NCBI RefSeq assembly: GCF_905220415.1
Contig: NC_059566.1
Span: 2,666,001-2,730,000, forward strand
Direction: 5' to 3'
Length of the DNA stretch: 64,000 nucleotides
From: Colias croceus
Taxonomy: Eukaryota > Arthropoda > Insecta > Lepidoptera > Pieridae
The translations under genes were made by a program, and so were the position numbers. Of this stretch, positions 1-10,912 are shown piece by piece. Every line of letters starts with the position of its first letter. Positions within the stretch are counted from its first letter, which is position 1. The notes beneath the pieces are model-generated. The model had not been told where the DNA came from. It did not search any database and was given only the letters and a program-made list of their open reading frames with translations.

Positions 1-1102
1 TCCTGGATATATTTTCTGTTATCCGTGTCAAATTGTATAGTTTTCTTTTCTTGGCATTTACGTTTATATTTTGCCATGTTACGTAATGCTTGATATAGAT
101 TTTGCGGTTCCTCATATTTGTAGAAATCAATTTTTAATTCCTCTTTTATTGTGTTTAGTAAATCTTTCTTTTTTGCCGCTTTTGATAGTGGTTTTCTCCT
201 CATTATAGCGTTGCTTGGTTTTGGAGTTATCACTTGTTTAGGATAGATCAACGATTTCGCCTTAACACTTTTTGGTTTTGGTGTCTTTTTCACTTTAACT
301 GCATCTGGCATATACTCTGATAAAGAAACAAATGGTTTGTCTTCCTTAACATCAAAATTGAGTTCATGGTTATGATCGTGGTCTTTTTCTTTAGTTGCAC
401 AGTCGTTTTTAAAATTTAATTTCTTAGCAACAGTTTCGTCAATTTCTAGTACTGCATCAGAATCATTATTAATTACAGCTTTGTCTGTTTTAACATTATA
501 AACGTCGAAAGTAGTTTCCAATAGATCAACGAAGAAATTGTATATGTTCTTGTCATCCTTTGGAGGCACATCTGCGACCAAAGTCAACGGATCTTCCTGA
601 ATCCTCACTGGCTTATCTAAAACTCGACCTTCCAAAATTTCCTTAGCTATACCTTCAGCTACACCGCTGTAAATATTGTTTTCTAATAGATCCCTTATTG
701 GGTTCTTTGATTCGTTCAAAGTGAAACTTTTGCTCAACCCTGAGAAGTTAGACGGAGTATGAATTATGTCCTTCTTCGATTGTAGGATGACAAATTTATC
801 ATTTATAGGGGACATGTAGTCTTGGCTGTTCAGAGTTTTGGATTTGTACCTCTGCTTTTTATTTTTTACTTGCTTGTCGGCGACAAATTCTTCATCTACG
901 AATGTTACATCATCATCTTGTTTTATATTTTTATTTCTAATCGTTTTTCGTTTGGTCCCATATTTTTTGGGATTATTATAGTCAGGGTATTGAGTGCCAG
1001 TTGTCGATTTTGATAGAATATTTAGTACAGATGTTAGAAATCTCTTTTGTCCACGTCGTGGTCGGGGAGGAGGTTTACGATTAACTTCTGCATCATTATT
1101 TT
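1..1102 (-). CDS. Exon 2 (partial) of the left-edge minus-strand gene
   Basis: Follows a tttcag acceptor at 1103-1104. The minus strand is open for about 367 codons with no stop and continues beyond base 1. Confidence 0.7.
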
Positions 1103-1525
1103 CTGAAATTAAAGGAGAAACGTAAAAATTATAAGAAATTAAACTGATCGTTATACGTCTTAAAGTTCAATTATTTTTATAGCTAGCTGCTTGCTCCTGT
1201 TTCGCCCGAATAGCCGCTAGAGGAAGCAATAGCCTATGATACTAAATAATGCTGTAGCTACCCAAGGGTAAAATAATTTTTATAATCGTTAAAGTAGTTT
1301 CTTAATTTTATTTAGGTATACCTATTCTTTTATTACATTAGTGTGTATCTTACCAATAACATTAAAAAGCATATTATTATCTTTATTCTCTACATAAACC
1401 CCTCGTTTCTTTATATTCGAAGGTTGGAATTCAACATCGCTTCTGCTATATTTATTGCGTTTTTCATTTCTTTGCGTTGCACCATTTGATGATTTCGACT
1501 TAACCACGACCGTTTTTGGCTCCAT
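1..1525 (-). CDS. Unrecognised basic Lys/Asn-rich protein, 5' part (two exons, runs off left edge)
   Basis: I do not recognise this gene. Exon 1 is 1354-1525 and starts with ATG at 1525-1523. It ends with one base of a codon at a GTAAGA donor. Exon 2 is 1-1102 after a tttcag acceptor and stays open to the window edge. The phase-1 join is continuous, giving more than 420 codons. The product is hydrophilic and rich in Lys, Asn and Asp, with a basic Pro/Arg stretch (KPPPRPRRGQKR) near the start of exon 2. No domain, signal peptide or membrane segment is visible. An in-frame non-ATG extension upstream of 1525 is ignored. The start lies about 170 bp from the divergent gene at 1696, so the two probably share a promoter region. 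The composition suggests a nuclear or disordered protein, but that is inference. Confidence 0.7.
1354..1525 (-). CDS. Exon 1 of the left-edge minus-strand gene
   Basis: Begins MEPKTVVVKSKSSNG and ends at donor GTAAGA in phase 1, which joins in frame to the exon ending at 1102. Confidence 0.7.
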
Positions 1526-1695
1526 GGCTTTATTTTCATTTGGTTGTAAGCATGTTTTTTTGGATTTTTTTAATTTTTTTACAAAATATAAGTATGACAA
1601 TATGATTTGTCACTTTTGAAGGTGTAGATTTTTTAAAGTTCATAGCTGAGAAATAAGGTATCCATAAAGAGGTTGTGATTAAAAGGTTCTAGTCA
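1526..1695. promoter_or_regulatory. Short divergent intergenic region (candidate bidirectional promoter)
   Basis: About 170 bp separates the start codons of the two divergent genes at 1525 (-) and 1696 (+). No TATA box or other element stands out. The promoter role is inferred from the spacing only. Confidence 0.4.
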
Positions 1696-3456
1696 ATGAA
1701 AGTAAAACCAAAAGATTTATTCAAAATCTATGTCCCTTTTCATCTCGATGGCTATGACAAAATCAAACTTCATTACAAAATAGGTGAGTAAATAATAATC
1801 CATTTGGTAATAAGATAAATTTCAGTGCATTAATTTTTGGTAATGGAAGTGCTAAATTTAAAGCGAAAGGAACGCAAAAACATTACAAAAATAACAGATC
1901 AGGGAGACAATATAAAAGTAATTGAAAAAGTTGACGTGAAACATAGAATAACAAATAATTTACTCCAAGCGGACAGAGGTGATACTAAATCGAAACCTAT
2001 TGTAAAGTCTATTGAAAAAGAAAATGTTTACAATGATGTTAAAAGAAATAAAACAGTTAACAATGTTATATTCCAATCAAATAAGGGTAGCTTACATCTA
2101 AAGAAACTTAAAACTAGAGAGAATTTTACTATAGATGATATAAAAACACATGAAGATACAACAGAAGGTGATAATGCTATACTAATGGATGCAGATATCA
2201 AACCATTTTTAAAAAACAAAAACGAATTGAGAATTGAGAAAAATGATTCTATTAAAATTGATGTGAAAAATAATGATGGGAAGAAACGGATTGATACTGA
2301 AACGAAGAAAGTGTTGAATGCTGATGAAAGAAAGAAAATTAGGGAGAGGTATACGATAAGGAATAAAGCGAATCGAGTGGTTTCATTGGAAATGCCGAAT
2401 CTTTTACAAAATGGTAAGTACATATACTTATCTGCTTTTAATTTATGTTCTTAAAAGTTATTTTTTATTGTTATCAGTAATAACTCAGCTCCCGGAATCA
2501 CAGACACAATAGAAAATCTATTGTGTCTGGACCGATCGGGCCGCTCGGGGCTCAATGGGTGCCCCGTTCAATAAATATTTGTTGAACAACAGTTGATCAA
2601 CTATGCTACTGGAAACATTGTTTAAATGTTATCTAAATAACATAACGTTACCATTTCAACAAAATTTTACTATGAATATGGGGCTTAAAACTATGTCTTA
2701 AAATTTTGGTTATTCAACCAAGTAAGTAAGTAGTTGTACAGGAGATGTATATATATTGTAAACATAGGTATTTATTTAAAATCATTATTTGTAGATGAAA
2801 GCTCCAAAAAGATCTGCGACGAGGACGAACATCGAAAATTAGCAGACAGTAAATCGGAGGGCACAAAAACGGTAAAAGATTCAGAAAACAAGAAATCAAA
2901 AAGGAGACCCGTGATCACGACGATCCGATCTAAAAACGACGCAAAAGTATACAAAACAGTTACATTCACAGATTTTAAAGCTGAGCAACGAGATGCCAAG
3001 GCTCTACAAATAAAGATACCCACAGAAAATCCCCTTATAAGAAAAGAAAAGACTACACCAGTTGTAAATGATGTTGTAGTAAAAGAAATAGATAAAACGA
3101 CAGAATCTTCACATTATTCAAGCAGTAAATCGCGAAAGAAACGCATTGCACATAAAACAAAGAGAGCAAATATACCTTCACCAGATCCGTTTAGAAAAGG
3201 AGAATCACCGCCTACAGAAGTGGCTAAATGGGCACCTAATTGTTTGAACAAACATACGAAACCGTATTACGAAGCGTGGGTTGACACGACTTTGGCAGCC
3301 ATCACGAAGTTTTCTGAAAAGGACAAAATGTTCCTGGAGAAACAGAATCTAATTGAGAGTTTTAGACGCATGTTGGAACGGCCGGACAGTCCAGATCTAG
3401 TTTATAATCATATGGATGAAAAATATCTTGGTAAAATTAAAATTAGGCAGAAGTGA
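1696..3456 (+). CDS. Unrecognised basic protein, three exons, complete
   Basis: I do not recognise the family. Exon 1 is 1696-1783, starting MKVKPKDLFKIYVPFHLDGY, with a GTGAGT donor in phase 1. Exon 2 ends at 2413 with a GTAAGT donor. Its start is uncertain: the nearer ttcag at 1825 leads straight to an in-frame TAA, while the AG at 1850-1851 keeps the frame open. Alternatively translation starts at the ATG at 1843. Exon 3 is 2795-3456 (tttgtag acceptor, phase 1) and ends at TGA. The product is about 450 residues. Its first two thirds are Lys/Asp/Asn-rich and look disordered. The last 95 residues look folded and more conserved (SPDPFRKGESPPTEVAKWAP, then LNKHTKPYYEAWVDTTLAAI). An AATAAA lies about 55 bp after the stop. 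The composition resembles the divergent neighbour. Confidence 0.7.
1852..2413 (+). CDS. Exon 2 of the plus-strand basic-protein gene
   Basis: Open from the AG at 1850-1851 to the GTAAGT donor at 2414. Reads VLNLKRKERKNITKITDQ onward. If the start codon is 1843, this exon carries the initiator. Confidence 0.65.
2481..2560 (+). repeat. Small palindromic repeat in intron 2
   Basis: Contains the hairpin GACACAATAG-aaaat-CTATTGTGTC followed by a GC-rich tail. An inverted-orientation copy lies at 50601-50683, so it is a dispersed short element. Confidence 0.6.
2795..3456 (+). CDS. Exon 3 (terminal) of the plus-strand basic-protein gene
   Basis: Acceptor tttgtag, phase-1 join giving DESSKKICDEDEHRK, stop TGA at 3454-3456. 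Contains the only region that looks like a folded domain. Confidence 0.8.
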
Positions 3457-3511
3457 CACGGTTAATAAATTATTACATTTTATTTGAACAGAGCTGTGTA
3501 AGGAGCTGTGA

Positions 3512-3517
3512 AATAAA
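3512..3517 (+). terminator. Polyadenylation signal AATAAA
   Basis: AATAAA about 55 bp past the stop of the 1696-3456 gene. Assigned from the consensus only. Confidence 0.5.
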
Positions 3518-3982
3518 TTATCAACATGAACAAAATATGAAAAATATATATTTAATATCAGTGATTCAGTGGCTAAATAATAAATTTATAACTACTGTGG
3601 GATTAATAAAGAATTATTTAAAAAAAATATCAAACATAAAATGCGTTTCATTGTAGTTCATCCTTTTGTTATTTTTTTAACTGAGTAGAAATTTTTTGTC
3701 TGATGTGGATTCGTGGTTGATCAAAATTGAATTTTTAATAAAAGCTCAGAGATATATTATAATAGTAGGGTTACTTTCGCATTTATAATATTAGTATGGA
3801 TTAAAATACTTTGTACTTTTTAGTTTTGGCCTAATAACTGCTCTAAGTAAGTAGTAATAGGAAAGTTATGAGATTGAGACTATACAGCCCATTTGACACA
3901 CCTTACACCTAGATACGACTGAAATAGATTTTTTTACGATATGTTTTTGAGTGTTTATGTAGGTAGTGATTCCTGTTGATTT

Positions 3983-4233
3983 TTAACCGACTTCAAAAAA
4001 AAGGAGGAGGTTATCAATTCGGCCGGTATGTTTTTTTTTATGTATGTACACCGATTACTCCGAGTTTTCTGAACCGATTTACGTGATTCTTTTTTTGTTC
4101 GATGCGGGATGGTGTTGAATTGGTCCCATAAAAATTTTATTCGGATAGGACCAGCAGTTTTTATTGTATGAGCATTTTTGTCTGTAGGTATTTGTAAATT
4201 TTGCAAGTGCAAGTTTGAAGTCGGTTGTTTTTA
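3983..4233 (-). mobile_element. MITE with AACCGACTTCAA ends, copy 1
   Basis: Ends in ttaACCGACTTCAAAA and TTTGAAGTCGGTtgt. Similar copies lie at 45452-45700 (-), 52201-52459 (+) and 61835-62083 (+). All carry the GGAGGAGGTTATC block next to one end. It has terminal inverted repeats and no transposase. Confidence 0.7.
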
Positions 4234-4346
4234 ACGCAGTTATCACTTGTTCCTAAAAAATATCATACTTTATAACTTGGCTCTACTGTGGCTCTACGCC
4301 TGCGCCTGAATAAAAACTTTACCCATTTGATGACTTCGCTATACAA

Positions 4347-4519
4347 TCCCTACTAATATAATAAATGCGAAAGTAACTCTGTCTGTCTGTTACGCTTTCC
4401 CGCTTAAACCTCTCAAGCGATTTTGATGAAATTTGTAATCTTTAGACCCTGAGAAAGAACATAGGCTACCTTTTAATGCGAAATATGAACCACGGGCGAA
4501 GCTGGGGCAGACCACTAGT
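4347..4519 (+). mobile_element. Helitron-like short repeat
   Basis: Starts ctactaatataataaatgcg and ends gggcgaagc...ccactAGT. The GC hairpin just before a CTAGT end fits a non-autonomous Helitron. Confidence 0.5.
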
Positions 4520-4888
4520 TTATTATAACTGGTTTCGAATTTAGATTATTCAATTAGGAAATGAAACCTTGTTACATTCTGACTTTACTTTGCTAAGAGA
4601 AAAACTGCGATAACAGTTACATAGTTTTTATAGTACTTACTGACACACTAGTTATATGTGTGTAATGTATTAAGTTGTATTTGAGTAGGTACCATGCATG
4701 TAAAGTCATGAGCAGACGCTAGTTCATAATATTATTATCTAGGTATGTTGGTAGGTAGTAGGTACTGAATTATTGTTTGGTAACTGCTTTTTGTTTCATA
4801 ATTTCGTAGTATGACAATTGAAAAATTACACCACTTATAAGAATGGCTGAAGGAATTTCAATGATAAAAATTTATAAATAGAAAAATT

Positions 4889-4952
4889 CGATCACAAGGC
4901 GGGATTCGAACCCGCGCCCTTCACGCCAATCCGGGGCAGACGCCTGACCGAT
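4889..4952 (-). repeat. tRNA-like SINE head fragment (Ser/Leu-tRNA-like)
   Basis: On the minus strand it carries a B-box-like GGTTCGAATCC. Related fragments lie at 7584-7652, 10518-10581, 31272-31306 and 54480-54510. None folds convincingly as a functional tRNA. Confidence 0.5.
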
Positions 4953-5420
4953 AATATTTGGTTTGAAAGTGAAAGTTTTTGAAATCAGTCCAGTAGTTTA
5001 TGCGTAAAAACCATACATAGTTACATACATAATTACAAATCTTTATAATATTAAATATCGATAATATCTTTCTGAACCTAAGTAGTATACTTCAAAAAAA
5101 ATGACAACCCAGACGAGCAGTTACTTTTTCCAAACAAAAATATAATAAGGGATTGATAAAATAAAACACATTTCTTTATTGTGTATCTTTATTTCACTGA
5201 GACATTCACATTTTTAACACTACAATGCACTTAGCGGTTAAGTAACAAAAAAAAAAAAAAACAGTTTTGATGTAAAAAAAAATCTTACTTTATTAACTTT
5301 CAATGAAGGAAATACTAATGATAAAACAAACTTATGTTCTCAATACTACAGGCAAAAATAGAAAATAATAGTACTTCTTTGATATTTATCTGAATACATT
5401 CAGACATTATTATTATGTAC

Positions 5421-5641
5421 TAGATTTCCGCCCGCGGCTTCACCCGCGTTTGCAAAGGAAAACCCGCATAGTTCCCGTTCCCGTGGGATTTCCGGGATAA
5501 AAACTATCCTATGTGTTAATCCAAGTTACCCTCTATATGTGTGCTAAATTACATTGTAATTGGTTCAGTAGTTTTTACGTGAAAGAGTAACAAACATCCA
5601 TACATCCATACAAACTTTCGCCTTTATAATATATATTAGAT
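5421..5641 (-). mobile_element. Helitron-like repeat, minus orientation
   Basis: Begins actagatttccgcccgcggc and ends with tttataatatatatta. This is the common lepidopteran block with the tcccgtgggatttccggg core. Confidence 0.5.
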
Positions 5642-5688
5642 TTTTTACAGCAATGAAATGCGAGGAAAATCAAGAACATACTTATTTA

Positions 5689-6457
5689 GAGCTAGCGCGC
5701 AAGAGCAACTTTTGTCTCGTTCACTATTGAGTCTCTCCCATCAACTGTATGGGCTAGTAAGAAAGTGCGCGCACGTAGCGACGCAACTCCCCATACAGTT
5801 GATGGGAGAGACAAAATAGTGAAGGAGACCTCGGTAGTTTTCCAATGACAGCACTAGAGCGCATTATGCGGCATAATGCTTAACGTTGAATGTTTCAACT
5901 ACAGCAACGCTTCGCACAATCGAGCACTCTTTAAAAGTAATGCGCGTGATGCGTGCAATCGATGCCAACTCAGTGACAGAAATGAGAAAATTAACAAGTG
6001 TTTTCGCCTTTAAGTTGGCATTGATCGAAATGTTTTGTTTATATATTATCGTTAGTAATATTATTAATTGTTGGAAAAAATTTAAAGCTTTCGTTTCATT
6101 GTAGTTTTATCGAAATAATCAAAGTTAATTCAAATTGTGTTAAAAAAATAAATATAAGTATGGAAGAAAGTAACTACAAACATTGAAAAAAATGTTAATG
6201 AAATAATCGAAATCCAAATTACTTAAAATAACCGTAAATAGTTTTCAACCAATGATTATGTATACCACTTTAGGTTATTGCTAACTCTATGAATATATTT
6301 TTTTTTCAACACTGAACTTAGCGCAACCTGCTGGTGCGTTTGAAAACTAATTCACGTTCCAATTAAGCATCAGCATAATTCGGCATTGTGCGCCACTGAG
6401 TCGCATTATGCTCTGTAATTGGAAAACTACCAAAAGTTGCTCTTGCGCGCTAGCTCT
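5689..6457. mobile_element. Foldback MITE (GAGCTAGCGCGCAAGAGC ends) interrupted by a second MITE
   Basis: The ends GAGCTAGCGCGCAAG and CTTGCGCGCTAGCTC are inverted repeats. The uninterrupted 166-bp form is at 54864-55029. Here it is split by the element at 5833-6431. Confidence 0.75.
5833..6431. mobile_element. Nested MITE with GGTAGTTTTCCAAT ends
   Basis: Inverted ends ggtagttttccaat and attggaaaactacc lie inside the foldback MITE. It includes cgcattatgcggcataatgc palindromes. A short open frame at 5886-6104 has no recognisable similarity and is not called as a gene. Confidence 0.65.
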
Positions 6458-6476
6458 TAAGACCTATTCAGATTAG

Positions 6477-6584
6477 AGCGGTATTATATACCGCCGTGGT
6501 TAGCGGTATTATATACCGCCGTGGTTAGCGGTATTATATACCGCCGTGGTTAGCGGTATTATATACCGCCGTGGTTAGCGGTAT
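6477..6584. repeat. 25-bp tandem repeat, about four units
   Basis: Unit gcggtattatataccgc+cgtggtta, repeated at 25-bp spacing (6481, 6506, 6531, 6556). Each unit contains a near-palindrome. Confidence 0.85.
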
Positions 6585-6922
6585 CCCGATGGCACGCAAT
6601 TAAATTTATGTAGTATATTAGAGACTCTCGTACCGATCGATATACCCCGATTGTACACCGATCCACGGCTGTAGTAAATAAGTACAATATGGTCTTGATT
6701 ATTTCCTCGCATTTCATTGCCGTAAAAATACATTGATAACTATAATAGGCCTTTAATAAAGTATGTAGCAATTGTACATATTGTAGGACAAATATTGACT
6801 TTAAAAAAATATTTATTGAAAATCCAAAATTGTTGGAAAAAATGCAAACATGTCATTGGACACGGAAATGTATAAAATTTACTTAGAAAAATAATGTTAT
6901 AGCTTGTATTTCTATATTTCTA

Positions 6923-7148
6923 TAACGGTGCATTTACATCAAACGAGCGAATGTTCATTCTAACCCCACTATGTCAAATTATTTTAGTGTAAACAGACGT
7001 GGAGCATTCTTTCGTTGTTCTTAGTGAAAATTCTATGAAATGTTCTAATACTGAACAACACTGAATACGAGTTTTCGTTTACACTAAAAGATCACGAAAG
7101 AATGCTCTTGCTCTAGCTCTATGTTCGTTTGATGTAAATGCACCGTTA
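6923..7148. mobile_element. MITE with TAACGGTGCATTTACATC ends
   Basis: Perfect inverted ends TAACGGTGCATTTACATCAA at the left and its complement at the right, with no coding content. Confidence 0.7.
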
Positions 7149-7670
7149 CATACAATGTATGTTATAACTTGTAAGATACAGAATTCTTATTTGAAACGTA
7201 ACTTAAAAACCGTCTTCGTAGTTATTTCAAATCGGCAACAATCCGGCAAATATAAAGGGAAATTTATTAAAAAAAAACAACATTTGAAAACATATTTCAC
7301 TGTTTGGACTGGGATCAAACGTCCTAATATGTACGTATAAAAAAAATATCATTTGGCGTTAGCGACATTTTTTTAAAATTAATATCGTCACTTCATAAAA
7401 TCTGCAACATTAATTAAAATTTCAAAACATGAATTAGAAAAAACAAAGGAGGATTGTTTATTTGGTAAAAAAAAATCGTGTTGCGTATATATTGAGATAT
7501 TCAAGTAGTTTATGTTGAGTGAAAATTTCAGAAGCACAAGGAGTGCTCGCAAAAGTTGAAAATTATGTACTTTTCCGATTTATTCGATCACACAGCAGGA
7601 TTCGAACCCGCATCTTCCGCGAATACGCCTTGACCAACTCGGCCACACGTAATCGAATTCTATTCTTTAT

Positions 7671-8125
7671 AGGCCATCCACACGTCTGCCGAACATTGAG
7701 ATATACATACCTACATCACTTATGTTCCGCTCAACATACGCCATATGGCGTAACTGCACGCTCATTTTTTATTTGTTTTAAAGTGAAACGCATCAAATAT
7801 GCCTTCGGGTGTGTTACGATATTGCACAAATAATACAAATAATACGGAAAAGTGCAAAGGAATAACTTTCATCGGTAAGTACCTAATTAGATAATAATTT
7901 TTAAAACTTAGTTAGAGCAAAAAAATGGCGCACAGATTTTGTTCGTGGTGTCTCCTCCATAAAAAGTAATATTATCTCAATGCTGCCGAACAACGTGAAA
8001 AACAACGAACACATAGGGACGGCGCTATACAGAGAAGCGAGAAGGAAATAAGTACATCTTTTCTTCGTATAGTACTGTATGTGTTCGTTGTTTGCCAAGT
8101 TGTTCGGCAGACTTGTGGATGGCCT
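7671..8125. mobile_element. MITE with AGGCCATCCACA ends
   Basis: Left aggccatccacacgtctgcc and right ggcagacttgtggatggcct are inverted repeats. It lies just beyond a tRNA-like fragment at 7584-7652. Confidence 0.65.
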
Positions 8126-8805
8126 GTTAAAAATTTATTTTTACAAAGCATTTGAACGGCATAAAACCAAAATATCATCGGTGTATTAACGCAAAAAGCT
8201 TCTGGAAAAAAGTTTACTTGCATCAATACGTCATGTCTGATTAGAAACACGATATTTACGAACGAAAACAAGATATTTTATTGTAGTGTGAAAAATGTAT
8301 TGAAAAAGGGAAATATACTATTGACGAAACAGCATTAAAATGCTTGAAAAACAATATTCACTCAATGTTATAGGAAATTGGAGCAGTCAACGACTGACCG
8401 CTCGAGCCGCCCGTGTACGGCCGCCCTTAGACTGGAAAACCTAACGCCTTGAGAATTTGAAACCTACATTTTCAAATAAGTAAGTGCAAGAGAATTATTG
8501 TGACTCGTTCAGTCGCCGCAAAAATTACAGTAAGAGGGGAAATTTCTTATCGGAACGATTTGGTCCGAAATCTCTCAGTCTTCAGGAAGAAAAATTACCG
8601 ATGTCATTCCAAGTGTTATTGCATCTGGATATTCTGTGAAACCAGAGAAGTTGCAGGATGTCAAAAATCTTTTAATGAAGCATTTTTGACAACAGTGGGA
8701 AAATATTCGTGACCTCGATTTCAAAAATGTCCAATACTAACAACGCAAGGAACTATCTCCCATATCCAATAATGTTGAAAAAGTTATGGGTCATTTGAAC
8801 CACCA

Positions 8806-8979
8806 GCCCCCCTAGACAAGTGGCTTTCTGTTAGCGTAAAGTTTGATAGAATAGATTGTGAATGTATGAGATTGACGTAAGCTGGAGATACGTTTATCTA
8901 CAGCTTACGTCAATCTCATACGTTCGTAGTCTATTCTATTGAACTTTACGCTAACAGAAAGCCACTTGTCTAGGGGGGC
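8806..8979. mobile_element. Near-perfect palindromic MITE, copy 1
   Basis: Arms of about 80 bp begin gcccccctagacaagtggc and end with the complement. The second copy is at 53775-53950. Confidence 0.75.
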
Positions 8980-9012
8980 AGGTGACCTATCGACACAGAT
9001 GACACAGTCCAT

Positions 9013-9231
9013 CCTATTCCTACTAATATTATAAAGGCGAAAGCTTGTAAGGATGGATGTGTAATGTGTATGTTTGTTACTCTTTCACGCAAATACTAAT
9101 GAACCGATTACTATGAAATATAGCGCACAGCTAGAGGGTAACTTGGATTAACACATAGGATAGGTTTCATCCCGGAAATCCCACGGGAACGGATGCGGGT
9201 TTTTCTTTGAAAATGCGGGCGGAAAGCTAGT
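9013..9231 (+). mobile_element. Helitron-like repeat
   Basis: Starts tcctactaatattataaagg and ends gcgggcggaaagctagta, with the cccggaaatcccacgggaac core. Confidence 0.5.
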
Positions 9232-9319
9232 AATGTTTAAATCGCGTTTAAAATCCGTTAAAAAGCGTTTAATCTCTAAATAATTATACTGTCGTTAAAT
9301 CGATCACAAGAAAATACCA

Positions 9320-9380
9320 AACTGTTCGTAATATTTGAGAGAACTGTTCGTAATATTTGAGAGAACTGTTCGTAATATTT
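9320..9380. repeat. 22-bp tandem repeat, three units
   Basis: aactgttcgtaatatttgag plus two bases, repeated three times head to tail. Confidence 0.8.
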
Positions 9381-9435
9381 GTATTATAGATTACTATAGA
9401 GAAATATTAAAAAAAATTATGTCAAAATTTGATAT

Positions 9436-9598
9436 TTTTAGGCTATTGCATAGCTTTTATCTCAGACTTTGAGCGCGGCGACCGAATGTAAAAATTCCGT
9501 AACGAAAAAACCTAACACCCCCCACTGCAACCGGCAAAGCGATGCTATGCAATAGCTTTACCGCGGCAGTCCTAGAGTGACACACGTCATTTTTTTTT
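9436..9598 (+). repeat. Interspersed GCTATTGCATAGC repeat, copy 1
   Basis: Starts with gctattgcatagc and contains attccgtaacgaaaaaacct. Related copies are at 18082-18226 (inverted), 26268-26430 and 28322-28486. No tRNA head and no coding content. The family is unknown to me. Confidence 0.6.
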
Positions 9599-9621
9599 TT
9601 ATATATATTTCTTTGCACTGG

Positions 9622-10019
9622 CACACCCCGGACACTCCATACAAAATTATAGTTTTGACAGTCACACTGTAGAGACTGCAAATGTGTGTGTAAACTCTTT
9701 ATGGTTGGCACATTTGTGACTAGCGTAAAAAAAAATTCGCGTTTTTCTGATGAAATACATCCGTAAACAGCACAATATCTAACCATTTTCTACGAAAAAC
9801 GATAATCACAAATCCAAAATAATAAAATTGCTTTAAGTCAATTTGATTAATGTTGTCAATCTTCGTTGCGTTTCGTCTAAAGACGTCGTTGGTATCGTCC
9901 TTGCGGGGAAATGGGTACCATAACATGTCTGATCGTGCGGGGTGAGGTAAGTGTTTAATTTTGGCGGGAGGCGGAGAGTGTCCGTTCTGTAGCGTTTAGC
10001 TACTATTATGTATTCTGTG
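9622..10019. repeat. About 400-bp repeat nearly identical to 37292-37681
   Basis: The two copies share cacaccccggacactccat through agcgtttag. By eye I see one substitution over about 375 bp, then a short gap. The near-identity implies recent transposition or conversion. Reading frames in it look incidental. Confidence 0.8.
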
Positions 10020-10517
10020 GCACTGGTACAAAGTTTAGAGTCATTAAGCACCGTTTTTATAATACCTAGTTTATAAAACAATCAATAACAAAAAGCGCTT
10101 AAAACTAAAAAATCGTGCTCACAATTATGTAGCAAGTACTTAACACTAAAAATTATTAACAGCCCATTTCACAACTTCTAATGTCCTGTTTAGCTATCTG
10201 TCAATTAAAACGACACATAATGTATGGAAATTTTAGTCAAAAAGTATTAGATAGGCAATCAGGAACATTATCAGTAAGCAGTGAGACTGGCAGTCAGAAA
10301 AAACACTAGAAGAAACACAATTACTTATGTACTAAGTACTTACAATCTATATGCACTTACAAGTATTAAAACGCTTTATTCTTCTAAGATTTTCAAATCC
10401 TTAAAAAAAAGACAATTTAACGGTTTACAACAAAAAAAGGTAGCCTTTTTACACTATAAAAAAAAAACTACAACAGACACTGAGTTAATATAAATTTAAA
10501 AAAGGACAGAAAAAATT

Positions 10518-10581
10518 CGATCCCTCAGCGGGATTTGAACCCGCGTCTTTCCGCCAATCCGGAGCAACGTCTGACCAACTC
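10518..10581 (-). repeat. tRNA-like fragment
   Basis: Contains gcgggatttgaacccgcgtc, a B-box-like block on the minus strand, as in the 4889 copy. Confidence 0.45.
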
Positions 10582-10726
10582 TATTCTTAAAAATTATTAT
10601 TTATAAATCATTTTAATGCCATAAAAACAAAATAATGCAAATTTAGTCAAGAAATAACATCAAAAATAGGTAACATATTTATTATTCTTCTGCTATAAAC
10701 AATGTTTTGCCAAAAATAATGATTTT

Positions 10727-10912
10727 TGAAGTGAAACTTCTTTATCGGGATCGGAAAAGAATATAGTGTCACATTTTTCCGTTACGCGCCATCTTTTTCT
10801 TATCCCTACCACGCGTGATTCGACGTATTTCTGTTAATTTGCACATAGTAAATTATTTTTTGAAAAATAAGGTCATAAAGAAGTTTCACTTCTTACGTGT
10901 GTACACTAATAG
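10727..10912. mobile_element. MITE with GAAGTGAAACTTCTTT ends, copy 1
   Basis: Inverted ends gaagtgaaacttctttatcg and cataaagaagtttcacttc. Other copies are at 19215-19402 and 31540-31727. Its tail is the landing site of the P-type element that follows. Confidence 0.65.

Noticed and set aside
2028..2423. 131-codon minus-strand frame
   Set aside because: Antisense to exon 2 of the plus-strand gene, whose splice phases are consistent.
6477..6584. CRISPR-like array
   Set aside because: Direct tandem repeat with no spacers, in a eukaryotic genome.
7584..7652. Functional Ser/Leu tRNA gene on the minus strand
   Set aside because: The B box and the gagttggtcaaggcg A-box region are good, but I cannot form a complete acceptor stem, and relatives elsewhere are clearly degraded.
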